64,000 nucleotides of DNA from Prostheceraeus crozeri (GCA_907163375.1 CAJQUW010012905.1:52610-116609); one strand, 5' to 3'. Numbered from the stretch's first letter, positions 34,018 to 44,250 are shown. The notes: a model not told the origin generated them from the letters alone. Numbers and translations: made by a program.

Positions 34018-35366
34018 TAGAGTGAAAATTAAAGCGAGAACGCATGTCACTCGCTCCGAGTAGGCACAGAACAACTCAAGCGATATGAAGCACTTGTATT
34101 TAATCGGCCAATATTTCGACTATCAATCTTCTTCGGGGCCTACAAAACATATTTAAAGCAGTTCATGTAGGAGAAAAACGTTACATTACCCGGATAGTCT
34201 TACCTTTAGACCGGTAGATACAAATGTGAATGGACAAGCTGCAGTGAACATATTTTAACAATGCATGTGGTGTTAACAATAGCAGAACAGCAAAATGTCT
34301 CAATTGTAAGACCGTGACATAGCGAGGATGACAAAATCGAATCATAGAAATCTCTGTTGTATGGATCTCGAGATAGAATGACAATATGACATCGTGACAT
34401 GCATCGAAAAGCACTGGAAGGAAATGTATAAATGAACTGTCCGACAAATGGAGAATCCGATGATAAGGTAAGCCAACGTAATAAAGATGATAATTTTTTG
34501 TTCTTTTTATAGCACAGTCTCACTGGTGGTAAACCAGCGTCAGAGCAGCAACGGCGAATCACACTGTTCAATCTCGAAGTACAGTCACTAGGAAAAGTTA
34601 CGAGATTCAGATTTTTTGAAGGGGCATGACTTAAAGTATTTAGACCAGGAGTGACACAGGCATTCAAACGATGAATCCATTTATCTTCTTTAATCAACAA
34701 GGCATCAGCAGAGGAGCAACGGTCAAAAGCGAAAAAATGAAAATCATCCAAAGAACAGGTAGTCTTAAAATGGAGAGCAACAGGAGTGATACTGGACGGA
34801 TTCAAGATATCGCGGATATGCTGAGTAATACGGATGCGTAAATATTTGAAGTTTGACCAACATAAAAAGCATTACAGCGATGGCAAGAGATCATGTAAAT
34901 ACAATTAAAAGAGTCACAAGATAAATGAAACGGTATACGTTGGATAAAACTAGCATGAGGACTAGAAAAGGTATTGCGAGTTAAAACATATCTACAAACG
35001 CTACAGCGACGACCGTCGCAAGCAGAAAAACCAGGGTTCCAGTTAGGCATTAAACCTGTCACCCGGAAAACACGATTGCGGCAGTTACGAATCAGAGACC
35101 TCGTAATCTTTTGTGAACGCCAACGAGGGAAAACCAGTTTACAAATATTATCAAAATCTCTTTTTGTATAGGAATGAGTAGCCCATCTCAAAATTTGTGA
35201 GAAAATCACGCCACGATGGACATGAGAGGCATGATGCGAGGAGTTTGGAAGAATATTGTGGCTATGAGTATCTTTAAAGCCAATGCGATAGCCAATAGGT
35301 GAAGGAGAGGTCGACAAATTCGATCGATAAAGTTCTAAGTCGAGAAATTGATTATGTTGATCAAGA
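34018..35366 (-). mobile_element. Penelope-like element 1, 5'-truncated
   Basis: PLEs are retroelements that encode a reverse transcriptase fused to a GIY-YIG endonuclease. Reading the minus strand from 35366, the frame opens inside the RT at DQHNQFLDLELYRS, the last RT motif. It continues through the linker SHHASHVHRGVIFSQILRWA, a Cys motif (CDGRRCSVC, ~35000) and YVGQTSN of the endonuclease (~34860). The C-terminal part (DKWIHRLN...TPGLN) is in another frame (34206-34805), so there is one frameshift near 34850. The 3' region has the PLE signature GAAGAAGATTGATAGTCGAA at about 34100-34140. The insertion is bounded exactly by the 471-bp repeats. Confidence 0.88.
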
Positions 35367-35837
35367 TTATAATTGAATGGATGAAAATAGTTTAATTAAG
35401 GTTCTCTCATTTTCAAATTGCAGAAATTCTAAATGTTTTTATCAGATTTTTTTAGATTTTTGAAAGTTCGGTTTCATTTACCCGATGATCAAAGTTCACA
35501 TCTATCCATTACTTTCAAAGGCTACAAACAATACTTCGTATGCGTTTCCTAGATGCATGTATATCACTATGGTTAATTAGCCCAAAATCTTTAAATCTCT
35601 ACTACTTTAAACGAAATTCATTTCTTCATCGACGTCAGCATCTTTAAAATATTAGTATCTTGTCTTCGGGCCTACCCTTATGAACATGTTGAATGTCATA
35701 TCCAAGCACTGTGATTCGCACGCTACTAAACCGACGAATCCTTTATTTCTGTTCAACAGGCAGCGTTATTGCTATCAAAAGTCTACATAGTGTCTGCCAG
35801 ATGTTTCATTTCTTCTAATCACACAAATATGTAGTAG
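35367..35837. repeat. 471-bp direct repeat, right copy
   Basis: Partner of 33547-34017. On its right the terminal GTAGTAG directly meets the 3' end of PLE 2 (35838 onward), just as the left copy's GTAGTAG meets the 3' end of PLE 1. Confidence 0.95.
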
Positions 35838-36260
35838 AAATTAGTTTGAAGCACTTTGGAAGTGCGTGCCGCTCACTCTACTATGCGAAAAACACTTCCT
35901 GTAATTCTGACGTTGTATATTGGAGCACCAAATATTTCGCCTTGCAGAGGCTTCAACCGTGGTGACAACGCCAGTTTACATCACATCGGCTGTTAATAAA
36001 ATCAATGCGCGTCATTGCATAGAAATCTTTCGAGTTTTAGTACAGCAATGCACAAGTTGTTCAGTAACTGCTGCCATGACGTCATGAACTTTACAGAATA
36101 GAACCGTGGGCAAAGAAAGTGGGCAGCAAATAGCACAATACTAAAGCCTTCCAAGTGCTTGAAAAGGAGCCAAAAAAGGCTGGCGTTATGATACCAGTAC
36201 ATAAAAGTAAAAGTAAAAGTAAGAACATTAAAGGAATATAAATAATAATAAATGAAAAAG

Positions 36261-38480
36261 CTAGCGTAGTAAGGACCTGAGATTTCTGTCAGTCTTATAA
36301 CAAAGACGGACGGAAACGTCTCTAATAGTGATACAGGCTTGTCGAATAACGCTGTTGAGCTCAGATGTGCACGCTGCTGGATAAGTGACCAAATTCAAAG
36401 TTGGGTTGGTGGTACCAGCATTGCGGTTAAGGCCATTAGGTCGGATAGAGCGGAAGGTGCGAATCCATTTGCTCTCCTTTACTAACCGAGAAGAATGAGA
36501 AAGGCACCTGTCCACGGCAAAGAAAGAAAAGTCTTCAGGAGAGCAGTGGTTGGTGAAGTGTTCAGTGAGAGGATTGGATAGGTTGCCAGTTCTTATGGCT
36601 CGCAGGTGCTCGGAAATGCGGCAACGGAGCTCATTTGAGGATTGTCCCACGTAAACCATCTCACAGAGTTTACATGCCACTACGTAAATGCAGAATGCTG
36701 AAGAGCATGACATTCTGTGGTGTATTGGATACACAAGTCCATTAGCATTCACCTTAAAAAATGTCTTTGGGTCAGCGGAGGAACACGTGCCACAGCGTAG
36801 GCCACCACAACGAAAAAATCCCGGTTGCCAGATGGGGGTAAGAGCCGTAAGCCGAAGTACCTTTCTCAAGGCATTGCGGACACAAGTACGCGTAATTCCT
36901 TGTGTGCGCCAAGTGTGAAATACAGTTTTGCAAACATTGTCGAAGTTTGCTCTGCTTGATGACCTCGTTGCCCACCGGAGAATTTGGGAATATATGACCC
37001 CGCGATGAACGTGGCTAGCGTGATGGGAATCTGGAGGCAGGAGGCGGTGGCAGTCGGTTTCCTTGAATCCTACCCGATGCCCAATCGAGTTGTTGGAATT
37101 GCGATAGATTTCCAAGTCAAGGTACCTTATCTGGTCGCGGCAATATGTGAGGTCCACCTGGATGTGTGGATCAAGAGCGTTGATCCTTTCCCGAAAGTCG
37201 TGCAACTCAGAGATCCCATGATCCCAAATCATGAACACATCATCCTGATAGCGTAACCAAAGGCGAGGTGTAGTGTGGCCATTTAGGATCGATGTTTCCC
37301 ATTCACTGAGATAAATTCCGACGAACGAGCCACCAAAGGCCTTCCCCATAGCAACTCCAGATTGCTGAACCCACCATCTATGGTCAAAAGTGAAATCATT
37401 GCATGTTAGAGACAGATGAAGCAGTCGAAGAACATCAGAGTTTGGGCGCGAGGAGTCAGGATTTTGGGCGAAGGCACGCTCTACTCGACGAACACCCTCA
37501 TCTATTGGCACACTGGTGTAAAGAGATCGCACATCCATAGTGCAAAAAACAGACTCGTCAGCAAGAGAATGAGAGCGGAGAATGGCGATGAGATGTCCTG
37601 AGTCTTGGATGAAACTGCTCAACCTTCGCACAATAGGTGACAAAAAATATTCAATAAAGCGGGCCACATTGCTTGTATCTGTGTCAACGTCGGCAATAAT
37701 TGGACGACCAGGAGGCATGTTGCTGTTGGGCCACACCGACTTGTGAATCTTTGGTAAAATACTAAAGCGTCGTGGTTTCGGAGAGATTGGCGGGAGGAGA
37801 AATAGAAGCTCGCGCTCATTAATCACACCATTTGATCGCAAAGTCATCAAAATGCTTGGAACAGCAGAGTTCTCGGACGAAGATAAAGGAGAAGATAGGC
37901 TCCTATAAAACGAAGCATCATTGAGTTGACGTTCACATTCAACATTGTATGAGTTTGAATCCATCAGGACCCACTGTCCACCTTTATCCGCAGGTCGCAC
38001 GACGATACTAGCGTTGATAGAAAGCGAATTGAGTACATGCCATTCAGATGGACTGAGATTCTGTTCAGAATAGCAGGTATGATCATTAAAAAGTATTTGT
38101 CGAGCGGCCGATAAAATTCTCTGGCAGATTCTGTGGACGTTTCTCGGAACAGTTCCCTGCGGAGGCCAGCTGGATGATGAAGTGACACCAAAGCGGCAAG
38201 CGGTTCGCGAAGTGGTATGATTGTGGATCCAAGTGCAGGCCCACTGAAGTTTCCGTACAAAATCGACGACATATGAGAAAGAACGGGAGTGGTTGCAGAC
38301 TGATGGAGTAGGGATCAAGGTCGGTGGACGACACAGGAGATTCAGCAGTGGTGAAGAAACAGTAACCTTGGTAGAAAGGATCGTCACTGAATTAAGCAAG
38401 TGGGCATTTAGGCTCTCGAATTCAAGTTTAAATGACGACGAATCGTAGAGAACACAATGTCGCGAGTTGTTACACTCCAA
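36261..38480 (-). CDS. PLE ORF2: reverse transcriptase + GIY-YIG endonuclease
   Basis: Copies element RNA into DNA at a nick cut by its own endonuclease. Open for 739 codons with no ATG at the start (the first codon of the open stretch is TTG), so it is probably reached by frameshift from ORF1. RT motifs in order: ADKGGQWVL (164-172), LPKIHK (242-247), GRPI (258-261), MDVRSLYT (315-322), GVAMGKAF (375-382), the catalytic RYQDDVF (410-416, with Gln in place of the more usual Ile/Val), and LDLEIY (454-459). A Cys motif CGGLRCGTC (558-566) precedes the GIY-YIG domain: VYVGQSSNELRCRISEHL (609-626), with ESKW at 669-672. Length and order fit a full PLE protein. Confidence 0.93.
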   Translation of the reverse strand: MECNNSRHCVLYDSSSFKLEFESLNAHLLNSVTILSTKVTVSSPLLNLLCRPPTLIPTPSVCNHSRSFSYVVDFVRKLQWACTWIHNHTTSRTACRFGVTSSSSWPPQGTVPRNVHRICQRILSAARQILFNDHTCYSEQNLSPSEWHVLNSLSINASIVVRPADKGGQWVLMDSNSYNVECERQLNDASFYRSLSSPLSSSENSAVPSILMTLRSNGVINERELLFLLPPISPKPRRFSILPKIHKSVWPNSNMPPGRPIIADVDTDTSNVARFIEYFLSPIVRRLSSFIQDSGHLIAILRSHSLADESVFCTMDVRSLYTSVPIDEGVRRVERAFAQNPDSSRPNSDVLRLLHLSLTCNDFTFDHRWWVQQSGVAMGKAFGGSFVGIYLSEWETSILNGHTTPRLWLRYQDDVFMIWDHGISELHDFRERINALDPHIQVDLTYCRDQIRYLDLEIYRNSNNSIGHRVGFKETDCHRLLPPDSHHASHVHRGVIYSQILRWATRSSSRANFDNVCKTVFHTWRTQGITRTCVRNALRKVLRLTALTPIWQPGFFRCGGLRCGTCSSADPKTFFKVNANGLVYPIHHRMSCSSAFCIYVVACKLCEMVYVGQSSNELRCRISEHLRAIRTGNLSNPLTEHFTNHCSPEDFSFFAVDRCLSHSSRLVKESKWIRTFRSIRPNGLNRNAGTTNPTLNLVTYPAACTSELNSVIRQACITIRDVSVRLCYKTDRNLRSLLR

Positions 38481-39457
38481 GAATCACCGTTGCTGTCGAA
38501 AGGCGATGGTGCAGGCAAAACGATGCAGTTTGATGGGTGCTTGTTTCGAATGAAGGAAAATAAATCATGAAACGTAGCACGCTCAGTAGCTGTAAACTGG
38601 CTGGTAATGCCTGAGAGAACCACAAGTAAAGTCGCGTTAGGAAAAAGACGATGGCAAGCACTGAGACTACTCTTCAAAGCAGTAGTTAGTGTGATGAGAC
38701 GATTATGCTTATCCAGTGTGCTGAGACACAATACGACTTTCTGAATGGAAGATGACGGGGTGAGTTGTCTTGAGACAAATGAGCGGATGGCCGACAACCT
38801 TCCATTCGAGAGAGCATGTACTATACATGAGGGATGGTGAAACGAGCTCAAATTGCTATCACCGAGAATGACAATATTAGTCTCATGCGGGGACGAAGGA
38901 ATTATCGATGAGGTGGTAGGTTCACCATTAACCGGAAGAACATCTTGATTTGAAGAGATGGCATGTTGCGAGTTTGAGTCGACAGTTCCATCCATTCCGC
39001 CATTTGACGTTTGAGAAGTGTGAGACTCACTAACATGCAGAGAACCACAAGGATAATCGTCTGAAGTAACGGCAGTGGCTATACAATCAGACTCGAGGCG
39101 ACCTCCAGAGCGAGAAGAAATCACATCAACATGTTCTGAAACATTAGGAGGAGCGGCAGAGGACTCAGACGTGGAGGAAGACATGCATTGGTTTCTACGG
39201 ATTTCGTTTAGGGCCGCGTCCAGCACTTCATCATTAAGTCTGTGTCCGAGCTGCTTACGAGCCCAAGAACATGCAATGGAGAGAGATTGTGAAAGCAGTT
39301 GAGCTGAAATAGAGCTGGAGGCAATATGGGAAATTGCGGAAGTCAACTTCACATTGTAATGATCACGAAGGATATCGCGAGCTGAGTTAGCCCAAGACTG
39401 AGCAATACGACGAGATGCATCACAGAACAAAGATGATGGGAAAGCGGGTGTCAACAA
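38408..39457 (-). CDS. PLE ORF1: SGNH-hydrolase-like protein, 5' end missing
   Basis: Open for 349 codons and overlaps ORF2 by 73 bases. The N-terminal ~95 residues are helical and Ala/Ser-rich. A Ser/Thr-rich linker follows (to ~190), then an SGNH/GDSL-hydrolase-like fold: block I IVILGDSNLSSF (GDS at 199-201), block III-like VVLCLSTLDKHNR (241-253), LFPNATLLVVLSGI (271-284), and a final segment DSWSVTTRDIVFSTIRRHL. In active enzymes the last block has D-x-x-H; here it reads D-S-W-S, so catalysis is doubtful. No ATG starts the frame: it runs back into the CTA repeat and then a stop. First internal Met is residue 92. SGNH-like ORF1 proteins are known from CR1-type LINEs. Confidence 0.7.
   Translation of the reverse strand: MLTPAFPSSLFCDASRRIAQSWANSARDILRDHYNVKLTSAISHIASSSISAQLLSQSLSIACSWARKQLGHRLNDEVLDAALNEIRRNQCMSSSTSESSAAPPNVSEHVDVISSRSGGRLESDCIATAVTSDDYPCGSLHVSESHTSQTSNGGMDGTVDSNSQHAISSNQDVLPVNGEPTTSSIIPSSPHETNIVILGDSNLSSFHHPSCIVHALSNGRLSAIRSFVSRQLTPSSSIQKVVLCLSTLDKHNRLITLTTALKSSLSACHRLFPNATLLVVLSGITSQFTATERATFHDLFSFIRNKHPSNCIVLPAPSPFDSNGDSWSVTTRDIVFSTIRRHLNLNSRA
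38426..38432 (-). promoter_or_regulatory. Candidate -1 ribosomal frameshift site (U_UUA_AAC)
   Basis: In the ORF1/ORF2 overlap the minus strand reads CAT TTA AAC in the ORF1 frame, i.e. T_TTA_AAC in exact X_XXY_YYZ phase. It is five codons before the ORF1 stop. ORF2 is in the -1 frame and lacks an ATG. The following TTGAATT could pair with AATTCAG ~35 bases downstream, a possible stimulatory stem. Sequence and phase are seen; function is inferred. Confidence 0.6.

Positions 39458-39460
<3 letters not shown>

Positions 39461-39496
<36 letters not shown>
39461..39496. repeat. (TAG)12 microsatellite
   Basis: 36 bp of perfect TAG. On the minus strand the sequence leading into it is TTCAATAAACG then (CTA)12, which looks like an AATAAA-bearing LINE 3' tail into which PLE 2 inserted. 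Confidence 0.95.
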
Positions 39497-40674
39497 CGTT
39501 TATTGAACGGACACATTGATAATCAAATCGATACAGGGAGAAATCATCACAGAAATTTTGAATTTCGTAAAAGATGAATACAATTTAATCAAGTGAAGAG
39601 TCTATGAGTTGTCTGTGTGAACATGTAGCTACATGTACTCGTAATTAATCATATCATGGATTACACCACTTCATCAAATACTCTACGGCTTGTGCTAAAA
39701 GATGTCGATCTCCCTCGTGTCTCTCTTTCTCTCTCCCTGTTGAGTAAATGCAGTAATTCTCTGCTCAGTAAATGCTATATTGATATACCAAGTTGCTTCT
39801 TAAGTATTCCATACACAAAAATGTCCTCGCTCTTGAAATGTTTAGAAACCATAACAACATATCCTATTCCACGTTGCATTCATCGATTTAAATGATCGTT
39901 AAGAGGAACATGTCCTTTGGAAGTGTGAGCGCGTACAATTTTCTGCCATCAAGTTTCACATATCTTCTCTTAATCTTCAGGGAAGATAATATTAATTGAG
40001 AAATACTCCTATTTTCGCTGTTAGAACTTCTCATGCAGCCTCGCCCCACTGAGGTAATCTTCCGAACGCGCCCTGCTGGTTGTGTTTGAGTTTATGAAAC
40101 AGAGAGCATTGCTAGCAATCCATCGATGGAGATAGCGTTCACACTATTATATAATGATGATTATACATTCTTGTTTGTGCGTTTTATGTGAGTCGTCAAA
40201 TAATTTAATAAACCGCTAATGGATGGATGTCATTACTGTAGCTATAATTAATGACAACTACATAATTATATAATTATTTTGATCAATTGCATCAAATTTG
40301 TTTTTGTAAGCAATTATTTTGTCAAGTAGTGAATAATGTATGGGAATTAGCATATAGTATGTATTAATAATGAACATTAAATTGATTGCCAAAAAATTAA
40401 AGAATTGATCTGTTATCATATAATTACAATAATTGTTTATGAAGCCCTGTTCTGATACAATCATTTATCTGTGGCTGCCGCTAGCAATTATCATAGATCA
40501 TACATGTATGCGCCAATAGCACAGGAATGCTCAACAACATAGAATTATCAAACTTTTCGTAAAGTAACTCCGTAACTCTCCGTAACTCGTAAAGAAATCC
40601 TGAAGAAAGCAATCAGTCGGGATCTGATGGAACATTTACCACAAGTTTTTGCATTACATTTAGGTTGTGCAAAT
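39497..40674. other. Possible LINE 3' region and non-coding DNA
   Basis: The edge at 39497-39545 looks like the 3' end of a minus-strand LINE (AATAAA then CTA tail). It could belong with the RT fragment at 40675-41165, but the 1.2 kb between shows no clear coding. On the plus strand near 39905-39970 EEHVLWKCERVQF resembles a zinc-knuckle tail of LINE RTs; this is weak. Confidence 0.35.
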
Positions 40675-41165
40675 TCATTTCTGTGGGAAGCTGGGGAAAT
40701 GGCGGTGAGTAGCTCCGTTAAAGATCCGGAAGGTGTCCCACACAGAATTGTTGGCTAAATAAGAAATTCTCCAACCACAATTTTTAATATACTTCATTGA
40801 CTTTGCAACACATTGCATCAGTCGAAAAACTGAACAGTGTGTTCTTCCTGATAAAGCCACTGTTTTCAGTGTGAATCTAATTAACTCAAGAAGAGGAGTT
40901 TTGTAGCTTCTGAACGCGTGCCTGACACACTTTTCAAAAATGCAATCTAAGCTTTTGATGGACGAGGCAGATGCAAACACCAAAAGAAGAGAGGCATGTT
41001 CAAAATGAGGGAGGATGTATGCCTGAATTATGTATGCTATGATACTTTGCGCGAAATTGATTTCGCATGTTCATCATATTGAAACTTGCTGTCAATAGAG
41101 ACCTCAATAACGAAAGTCTAATTTGATTCGAAATCAAAGCACTGTCAATTTGGAACGTGAGTTCC
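40675..41165 (-). pseudogene. LINE reverse transcriptase thumb fragment
   Basis: Minus-strand translation in patches gives IIQAYILPHFEHASLLLVFA then SASSIKSLDCIFEKCVRHAF, the usual post-catalytic segment of non-LTR reverse transcriptases (Y..I.PH..Y...W....L..LQ...R). A frame change lies near 40990. The right end is cut by an assembly gap. CR1-like, but too short to class. Confidence 0.5.
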
Positions 41166-41188
41166 NNNNNNNNNNNNNNNNNNNNNNN
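41166..41188. other. Assembly gap (23 N)
   Basis: A run of 23 undetermined bases, 35 bp left of the piggyBac element's left TTAA. Confidence 1.
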
Positions 41189-41231
41189 TACATTCTTAAC
41201 TTTAGACCATCTCTCTCTCTTAACCTTTTAC

Positions 41232-41255
41232 ACGCCAACGTTCCATTATTGGAAC
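41232..41255 (+). repeat. Subterminal palindromic motif, copy 1
   Basis: ACGCCAAC runs into the palindrome GTTCCATTATTGGAAC, 8 bp inside the left end. Copies 2 (inverted, 41582-41605) and 3 (44251-44274) share the CGCCAAC flank and the GTTCCA-N4-TGGAAC core. Confidence 0.85.
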
Positions 41256-41581
41256 ATTTTTGTTGACATAGATTTTAGTTATCCAAATACTAATTATTAT
41301 CACTTTGACAATTTTTTATAACTCGCAATGGATAAAAATTTGAATATATAAGCTCACTTCACCATTTTACCCTTTAAGTACAGTACCGGAGAACCACGAA
41401 AAACGCACTTTTTTTACTTTTTTTAGTGATTATTCAAATTTTCAATTTTTTAGTCTATTATGAATCATTACCTAAAACAAATCATCGATTTTTCAATCTT
41501 AATATCATCTTTTATATTTTGTTTTCCATTATTATTCATTAACACACATATTTTACAAATGACACGCATCTTTCCATTTAT

Positions 41582-41605
41582 GTTCCAATATTGGAACGTT
41601 GGCGG
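41582..41605 (-). repeat. Subterminal palindromic motif, copy 2
   Basis: Core GTTCCAATATTGGAAC at 41582-41597 followed by GTTGGCGG, i.e. an inverted copy of the motif at 41232-41255. Confidence 0.85.
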
Positions 41606-42143
41606 GCACGATGCATGAAATGTACATGATTTCTATTATTAGACTTCAGTCGACTTAACTTGATATTTTTGTGGTGATTGCTGGCTAATACGATGAAATT
41701 ATTAGCGATGATTAGAATGATCGCTATTAGATGATTATTAGAATGATTTTCAACAGAATTATGTAATATTTCTGTTTCATACTGATACTCGTAAATAAAA
41801 AAACATGTCGATATCATACATATAATGTAGATTTATCATTCTTACGACACAAAATCTGGTGTATTTTGAATAAGATTGACACCAACTTTAGAACGATGAA
41901 TTCAATCCTGGATTCAGTGATTATAAGGCTTCGCTGTAGCAATTATCATCTGCAGTTACCATAGAAGTCGGACAATTGCATTGTTAACTTTCTCACGATC
42001 TAACTCTTCGTATTCTCTTTTTTATTGTCGTCTGTAAAGTTTGAATTTCAAATGCGTTGTTTGATCATGGATATCCATGGTTTGATAAAGCTTAAAATAT
42101 AATAGATATGAGAGTAGATTTTTCTATCATTTCATGTGTCATC

Positions 42144-43855
42144 ATGCCTAGAATTCGACGACATCTCACTCTAGAACAAGCTGTTGAACAAATTCAAGAT
42201 GATGAAAATGAAATCAACAATAGTGATACTGATGCTACTATCGATATTTGTATTTTACCTCCAACTGACGCATCCAATGGGGATATTACCGACGAGGAAG
42301 ACATAGATGACAATTCTCTTCGCGATGTTGTACCAGGTGATGTTCCTGGAGCAATAGAGGTAATCGTGGACGACAATGATTATACGCAGGGAGACGGTGA
42401 TATTGAGCTCCAGAGGGAGAGAAAGTGGTCCAGAAGAGAAACGTTTCTCAATGACATTCCTGACGCTCCTATTCCATCTCTTGTCGATACTAATCCTAAA
42501 TTGATCAACAAATCAGTTATCGATCTTTTCTGCTTATATTTTACGGATGATTACATGTCTACACTTGCGAGTTTCACTAACCTTTACGCACAACAACATG
42601 GTATAAATTTGATTACAGAAAAAGACGAACTCTATGTATTTTTTGGAATCCTTCTGATAAGTGGGTACCATGTCTTACCAACAGAAGATTTATACTGGTC
42701 TACGAGTCTTGATCTCTGTTGTGATATTGCGAGTTCATCAATGAGTCGCTTGAGGTTTCGTTTGATAAAGCGATGCTTGCATTTCGCAGACAGCATAGAA
42801 CTCAACCGGAGTGATATGTATTCAAAGATTCGTCCATTATATGACTTTATGAACACCAAGTTTTGCCAATTTGGAGTGCTTCCAAATTTCTTAGTATTGA
42901 CGAATCGTTGGTTCCCTATTACGGGCATCATAGTGGCAAAATGTTTATTCGTGGGAAACCGATACGGTTCGGATATAAAATATGGGCCCTTTGCACTCCA
43001 GATGGATACCCGTTCAAACTACAGTTGTACGGAGGGGCTCAGGATCGATCTGACAGCACTCCTCTTGGAGAGAGAATTGTCATGCAACTGCTGGAACCTT
43101 TACAGAACCCGGAGCAACATTCTGTGTATTTTGATAACTTTTTCTCCAGTTATAGTTTGTTTTCCAAACTTCGCGAGAAGAACATAAAAGCAACAGGCAC
43201 CATTCGAGAAAATCGCACCGGACGATGTCCTGTTGCAACAACGAAAGTTATGAAAAAGAAAGAGAAGGGTGATTTGGACGTCCAAAGCGACGGCAATATT
43301 CTTATTTGTCGTTGGAAAGACAATGCTGTAGTTACTGTGGCATCAAATTTGAGACTGTCCATCCACTTGGTACCGCTCGTCGCTGGGTTAAACAACAAGG
43401 TCAAAAGAAAGACGTTCCCCAGCCAGCTCTCATTTCCAGTTATAATAAATATATGGGAGGTGTCGACGTCATGGATAGACTCCTTGGATCCTATCGTCGT
43501 GTTCTCCGTAGCAAAAAATGGTTCTGAAATTTGTTCAACAACGTGTTGAATTTAGTGGTTGTTGCAGCCTGGAAACTTCATGTAAATGTGATGCAAGACA
43601 AAATGCCGCATTTTGCAGTTTCGACGTGATCTCGTCATTGCACTTTTAGCAAAGTCAAGACAACCCAATTTGAAACGCATGCGTGGGGGACCTACTACAC
43701 CCACACCAAAGCCATTTCGTATATCTGGGCAACATTTTCTCGTCAAAGCGTATTCACAAGGTAGATGTGTGTATTGCTCCAGAAATACTACAAAAATGTG
43801 CAACAGTTGTGACAAGAGACTTCATGAAAGGTGCATGGCCAATTATCATTCATAA
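42144..43855 (+). pseudogene. piggyBac transposase, decayed
   Basis: Start chosen at ATG 42144 (MPRIRRHLTLEQAVEQIQ), a typical piggyBac opening, followed by an acidic region and the DDE_Tnp_1_7 domain. The catalytic Asp motifs survive: FLSIDESLVPYYGHHSGKMF (~42890), VYFDNFFSSYSLF (~43125) and YMGGVDVMDRLLGSYRR (~43450). A C-terminal Cys-rich domain follows (CVYCSRNTTKMCNSC...RC, 43770-43850), which in the family binds DNA ends. The reading frame is broken by frameshifts near 42880, near 43340 and near 43610 and by a TGA near 43525 (KKWF then stop). The copy is dead but recently so, since all domains are recognisable. Confidence 0.9.
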
Positions 43856-44250
43856 TGACGTGTTTCTTGATGCACTGAAATGAAATATCTGCCTTTCCAT
43901 ACAGAATAGTATATGATATTATGTAGCCAACCTGTAATTGAAAAATATACTTTGACAGATGAATGTAATGGACATGAAAATTGTTTTGCAACAAAATATT
44001 TAAATCATTCATTTTAAATTCATGGAAAATTGACTTGTTCAGTAAGTAGGCCTATAGGTACAAAAGGATAGGCGATGGTAATTCTTTAAATGATGATGAT
44101 ACAATACCGAAGACATCATGACATGATAAAAACATTAAATTAAATAAAAAATAGATCAGATAAAAATGTTGCATACAATAAAAATCATCGTCCCATTCTT
44201 AGAGCAATCATACTGTGATCGAAAAAATATGTTAGTTTTCGACATCACAG

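Larger units (their letters stand above)
35838..39460 (-). mobile_element. Penelope-like element 2, near-complete coding region
   Basis: A ~3.6-kb minus-strand PLE with two overlapping frames (ORF1 38408-39457, ORF2 36261-38480) and a ~420-bp 3' region. The 3' region carries the PLE signature (reverse complement near 35925-35960, GGCGAAATATTTGGTGC). At its 5' side the element stops abruptly at a (TAG)12 run (39461-39496) and ORF1 has no start codon, so it is 5'-truncated there. The Cys motif between RT and endonuclease resembles Neptune/Poseidon-type PLEs; the family is not certain. ORF2 has no stop over 739 codons, suggesting recent activity. Confidence 0.9.

Noticed and set aside
34802-35171. 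Plus-strand frame (34974-35171) and others opposite PLE coding
   Set aside because: They are antisense to clear PLE protein motifs on the minus strand.
33547-35837. 471-bp direct repeats as LTRs of a retrotransposon
   Set aside because: They lack TG...CA ends, the enclosed sequence is a truncated PLE with no LTR-type pol, and the junctions fit a target duplication better.
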